Source: Ilumatobacteraceae bacterium (GTDB taxonomy: Bacteria; Actinomycetota; Acidimicrobiia; Acidimicrobiales; Ilumatobacteraceae). From it: DNA of 43,842 nucleotides. The notes under the pieces were generated by a model. The model saw nothing but the letters and a program-made list of their open reading frames with translations. It was not told the DNA's origin and did no database searches. The position numbers and the translations under genes are program-made. The DNA is taken from NCBI GenBank assembly GCA_017859785.1, contig JAFMMJ010000009.1, positions 1-43,842 on the forward strand. The letters are read 5' to 3'. How positions within the stretch are numbered: the first letter of the stretch is position 1; the number at the start of each line of letters is the position of its first letter. This document shows, piece by piece, positions 42,539 to 43,842 of this stretch.

Positions 42539-43365
42539 TGGTGTCGATGCTGCTCGCCGTCAACTGGGAACCCGAACTCCGTGGTCTTCTCACGGTCGTC
42601 CTCGGTCTCATCGCCTTCATGGGATCGGTGTACCTCATCCTCGGGACCAACCTCGGTGCCCGCCTCGGCTTCCTCGTCGCGCTCACCGGTCTCGCCGGAT
42701 GGATGGCGCTGATGGGAGCCATCTGGTGGATCTACGGCATCGGCTTGAAGGGCGAGGATCCGTCGTGGCATCAGGTGCCCGGGCGCACCGTGATTCAAGA
42801 CCCCGATGGTCTCTATCAGGCCGGCGTGTTCGAGCAGCGGCTCGCCGTGTCCCCTGACGCTCCGCTCGACGTGCTGGCCGATGGCATCGTCGACCAGTTC
42901 GTCGACGAGGGATGGCGCGTGGTCGGTGAGGCCGAGCCGGCGTTCGGTCAAGCTGAGGCTTCGGCGACGGTGTTCCTCGAGGAGGAGGGCGCGTTCGCGC
43001 CCGGCGAGTTCGACGTGACCCATGTCTACGAGGTCGGCGGCGAGGCGTATCCGAAGCTCTTCGGTCTCGATGCCCTCGATCAGATCGCGTTCTTCCACAA
43101 GCCGTACTACACCGTGGTCGAGGTGGCGCCGTATCTGCCGCTGAGGGAGGAGCCGGGTCGCGCTCCGTCCCCGCCCGAGATCGATTCGAGCCGCGAGCGT
43201 CAGTACGTCTACATGATCCGCGATCTCGGCTCTCGCCGAGAGCCGGCGGCGCTTATCACGATCGGATCGACGATCGTGTTCCTCGCGCTCTGCTGGATGC
43301 TTCACCGACGTGATCGGTTCGTGGCTGAGAACCTCGAACGGAAGGCACTCGCCACGTCGGCGTGA
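42538..43365 (+). CDS. Membrane protein of unknown function between bc complex and nuo genes
   Basis: A 275-residue protein I do not recognise. Two N-terminal helices (RGLLTVVLGLIAFMGSVYL and LGFLVALTGLAGWMALMGAI), an exported domain of about 160 residues (from GEDPSWHQVPGRTVIQDPDG), and a C-terminal helix (PAALITIGSTIVFLALCWML). The middle domain has no cysteines, so no heme c. It overlaps the cytochrome c stop by one base (TGATG; a GTG at 42535 is the alternative) and the nuoA start by four. It is probably an accessory subunit of the reductase, or a bridge to Complex I. Confidence 0.78.
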   Translation: MVSMLLAVNWEPELRGLLTVVLGLIAFMGSVYLILGTNLGARLGFLVALTGLAGWMALMGAIWWIYGIGLKGEDPSWHQVPGRTVIQDPDGLYQAGVFEQRLAVSPDAPLDVLADGIVDQFVDEGWRVVGEAEPAFGQAEASATVFLEEEGAFAPGEFDVTHVYEVGGEAYPKLFGLDALDQIAFFHKPYYTVVEVAPYLPLREEPGRAPSPPEIDSSRERQYVYMIRDLGSRREPAALITIGSTIVFLALCWMLHRRDRFVAENLERKALATSA

Positions 43366-43842
43366 CCTCGACGATGTCCCAGTACCTCCCCATCGTCGTT
43401 CTTCTGATCTTGGCGACGCTCTTCGGAGCGTTGAGCTTCGTGGCATCTCGACTACTGGCGCCGCGCCGTCCGTCGGTGGCCAAGGAAGCACCCTACGAAT
43501 GCGGAATCGTGCCGAGCCGTGAACCGCCTGAGCGGTTTCCGGTCAGCTTCTACATCGTCGCGATGCTCTTCATTATGTTCGACATCGAGATCATCTTCCT
43601 CTACCCCTACGCCGTGGAGCGCGGTGCTCTCGGCGCCTTCGGCTTCTGGGCGATCCTCGGTTTCTCTCTGGTGTTCTTCCTCACCTTCGTCTACGAGGTG
43701 GCCAAGGGTGGTCTCGACTGGGGCCCCCTCCAGCGCTACCGCGACCTGAGTGTCGACGCGCGAATGGTCTCGGCCGGACGCGACTCCTCCTCGACGATCC
43801 GTCGGGTCGGCCTCGAGGGTCGTACCCCGACGAACGATGGAT
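43362..43842 (+). CDS. nuoA: NADH-quinone oxidoreductase subunit A, partial (runs off the window)
   Basis: The frame from GTG 43362 (GTGA overlap with the upstream stop; ATG 43374 is the alternative) stays open to the end of the window. It has the NuoA features: an N-terminal helix, AKEAPYECGIVPSREPP, and FPVSFYIVAMLFIMFDIEII then FLYPYAVERG, followed by a third helix. NuoA is a membrane subunit of Complex I. The conserved part ends at about GGLDWGPLQRY, but at least 35 more residues follow, so there is a C-terminal extension. The 3' end is not in the window. Confidence 0.93.
   Translation, partial: MTSTMSQYLPIVVLLILATLFGALSFVASRLLAPRRPSVAKEAPYECGIVPSREPPERFPVSFYIVAMLFIMFDIEIIFLYPYAVERGALGAFGFWAILGFSLVFFLTFVYEVAKGGLDWGPLQRYRDLSVDARMVSAGRDSSSTIRRVGLEGRTPTNDG

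Noticed and set aside
1-43842. Mobile elements, prophage or horizontally acquired island
   Set aside because: No transposase, integrase, phage structural cluster or terminal repeats were seen. The DUF1353 gene alone is not evidence of a prophage.

Overview
The window is a gene-dense, high-GC chromosomal segment with the character of an actinobacterium. The supporting markers are a SigR/RsrA-type sigma/anti-sigma pair, a Tad pilus cluster in the actinobacterial gene order with a short DUF4244-like pilin, a topoisomerase I whose C-terminus carries GRYGPYV-type repeats and a lysine/alanine-rich tail, ClpC, an LppM-like lipoprotein and heavy use of GTG starts. The respiratory genes do not match the usual actinobacterial QcrCAB set, so a deep-branching class such as Acidimicrobiia is my best guess. 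That is inference; no 16S rRNA gene is present. I see no insertion sequence, prophage or CRISPR array.

Layout. 1-9.2 kb: tRNA-Lys, an enoyl-CoA hydratase, a sigma-like regulator divergent from a large FHA/FtsK (EssC-like) ATPase, an SDR enzyme, a membrane-anchored protein, a renalase-like flavoprotein, a phosphatase-fold protein without its catalytic cysteine, TilS and a 50-residue membrane protein. 9.2-11.9 kb: anti-sigma factor, ECF sigma factor, GDP-fucose synthase and a TetR regulator, all on the minus strand. 11.9-16.4 kb: tRNA-Thr, DNA polymerase III delta', thymidylate kinase and topoisomerase I (minus). 16.5-20.5 kb: FeS photolyase, RsgA and an acyl-CoA dehydrogenase (plus). 20.5-24.4 kb: a DUF952 protein and a minus-strand Tad cluster (CpaE-like, CpaF, a fused TadB/TadC, pilin, TadE). 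24.4-31.9 kb: D-2-hydroxyacid dehydrogenase, a selenocysteine tRNA, a VOC protein, a primary-type sigma factor, a Bax-inhibitor-like membrane protein with a coupled HExxH protein, an alpha/beta hydrolase operon headed by an LppM-like lipoprotein, and a DUF1353 protein. 31.8-36.8 kb: ClpC, a polyprenyl diphosphate synthase and a MenJ/geranylgeranyl-reductase-like flavoprotein.

The most interesting part is 36.8-43.8 kb. It is a divergent respiratory locus. A monoheme c-type cytochrome and the quinone-reductase-like gene point left. To the right run a three-helix membrane protein of unknown function, a 2[4Fe-4S] ferredoxin, a b6-type split cytochrome b (with the CLGG cysteine that carries the extra heme in b6f complexes), subunit IV, a Rieske protein, a diheme cytochrome c, another unknown membrane protein, and then nuoA, which runs off the window. 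Two of these proteins, encoded on opposite strands, share a near-identical N-terminal tag (TEIPEHLLKR), and one carries a second copy. I infer a modified menaquinol:cytochrome c reductase with lineage-specific subunits, co-located with Complex I and with menaquinone side-chain enzymes.

Genes are packed tightly. Most neighbours on the same strand overlap by 1-8 nt (ATGA, GTGA, TTGA, CTGA or TGATG junctions), and four of the seven convergent pairs overlap at their 3' ends.
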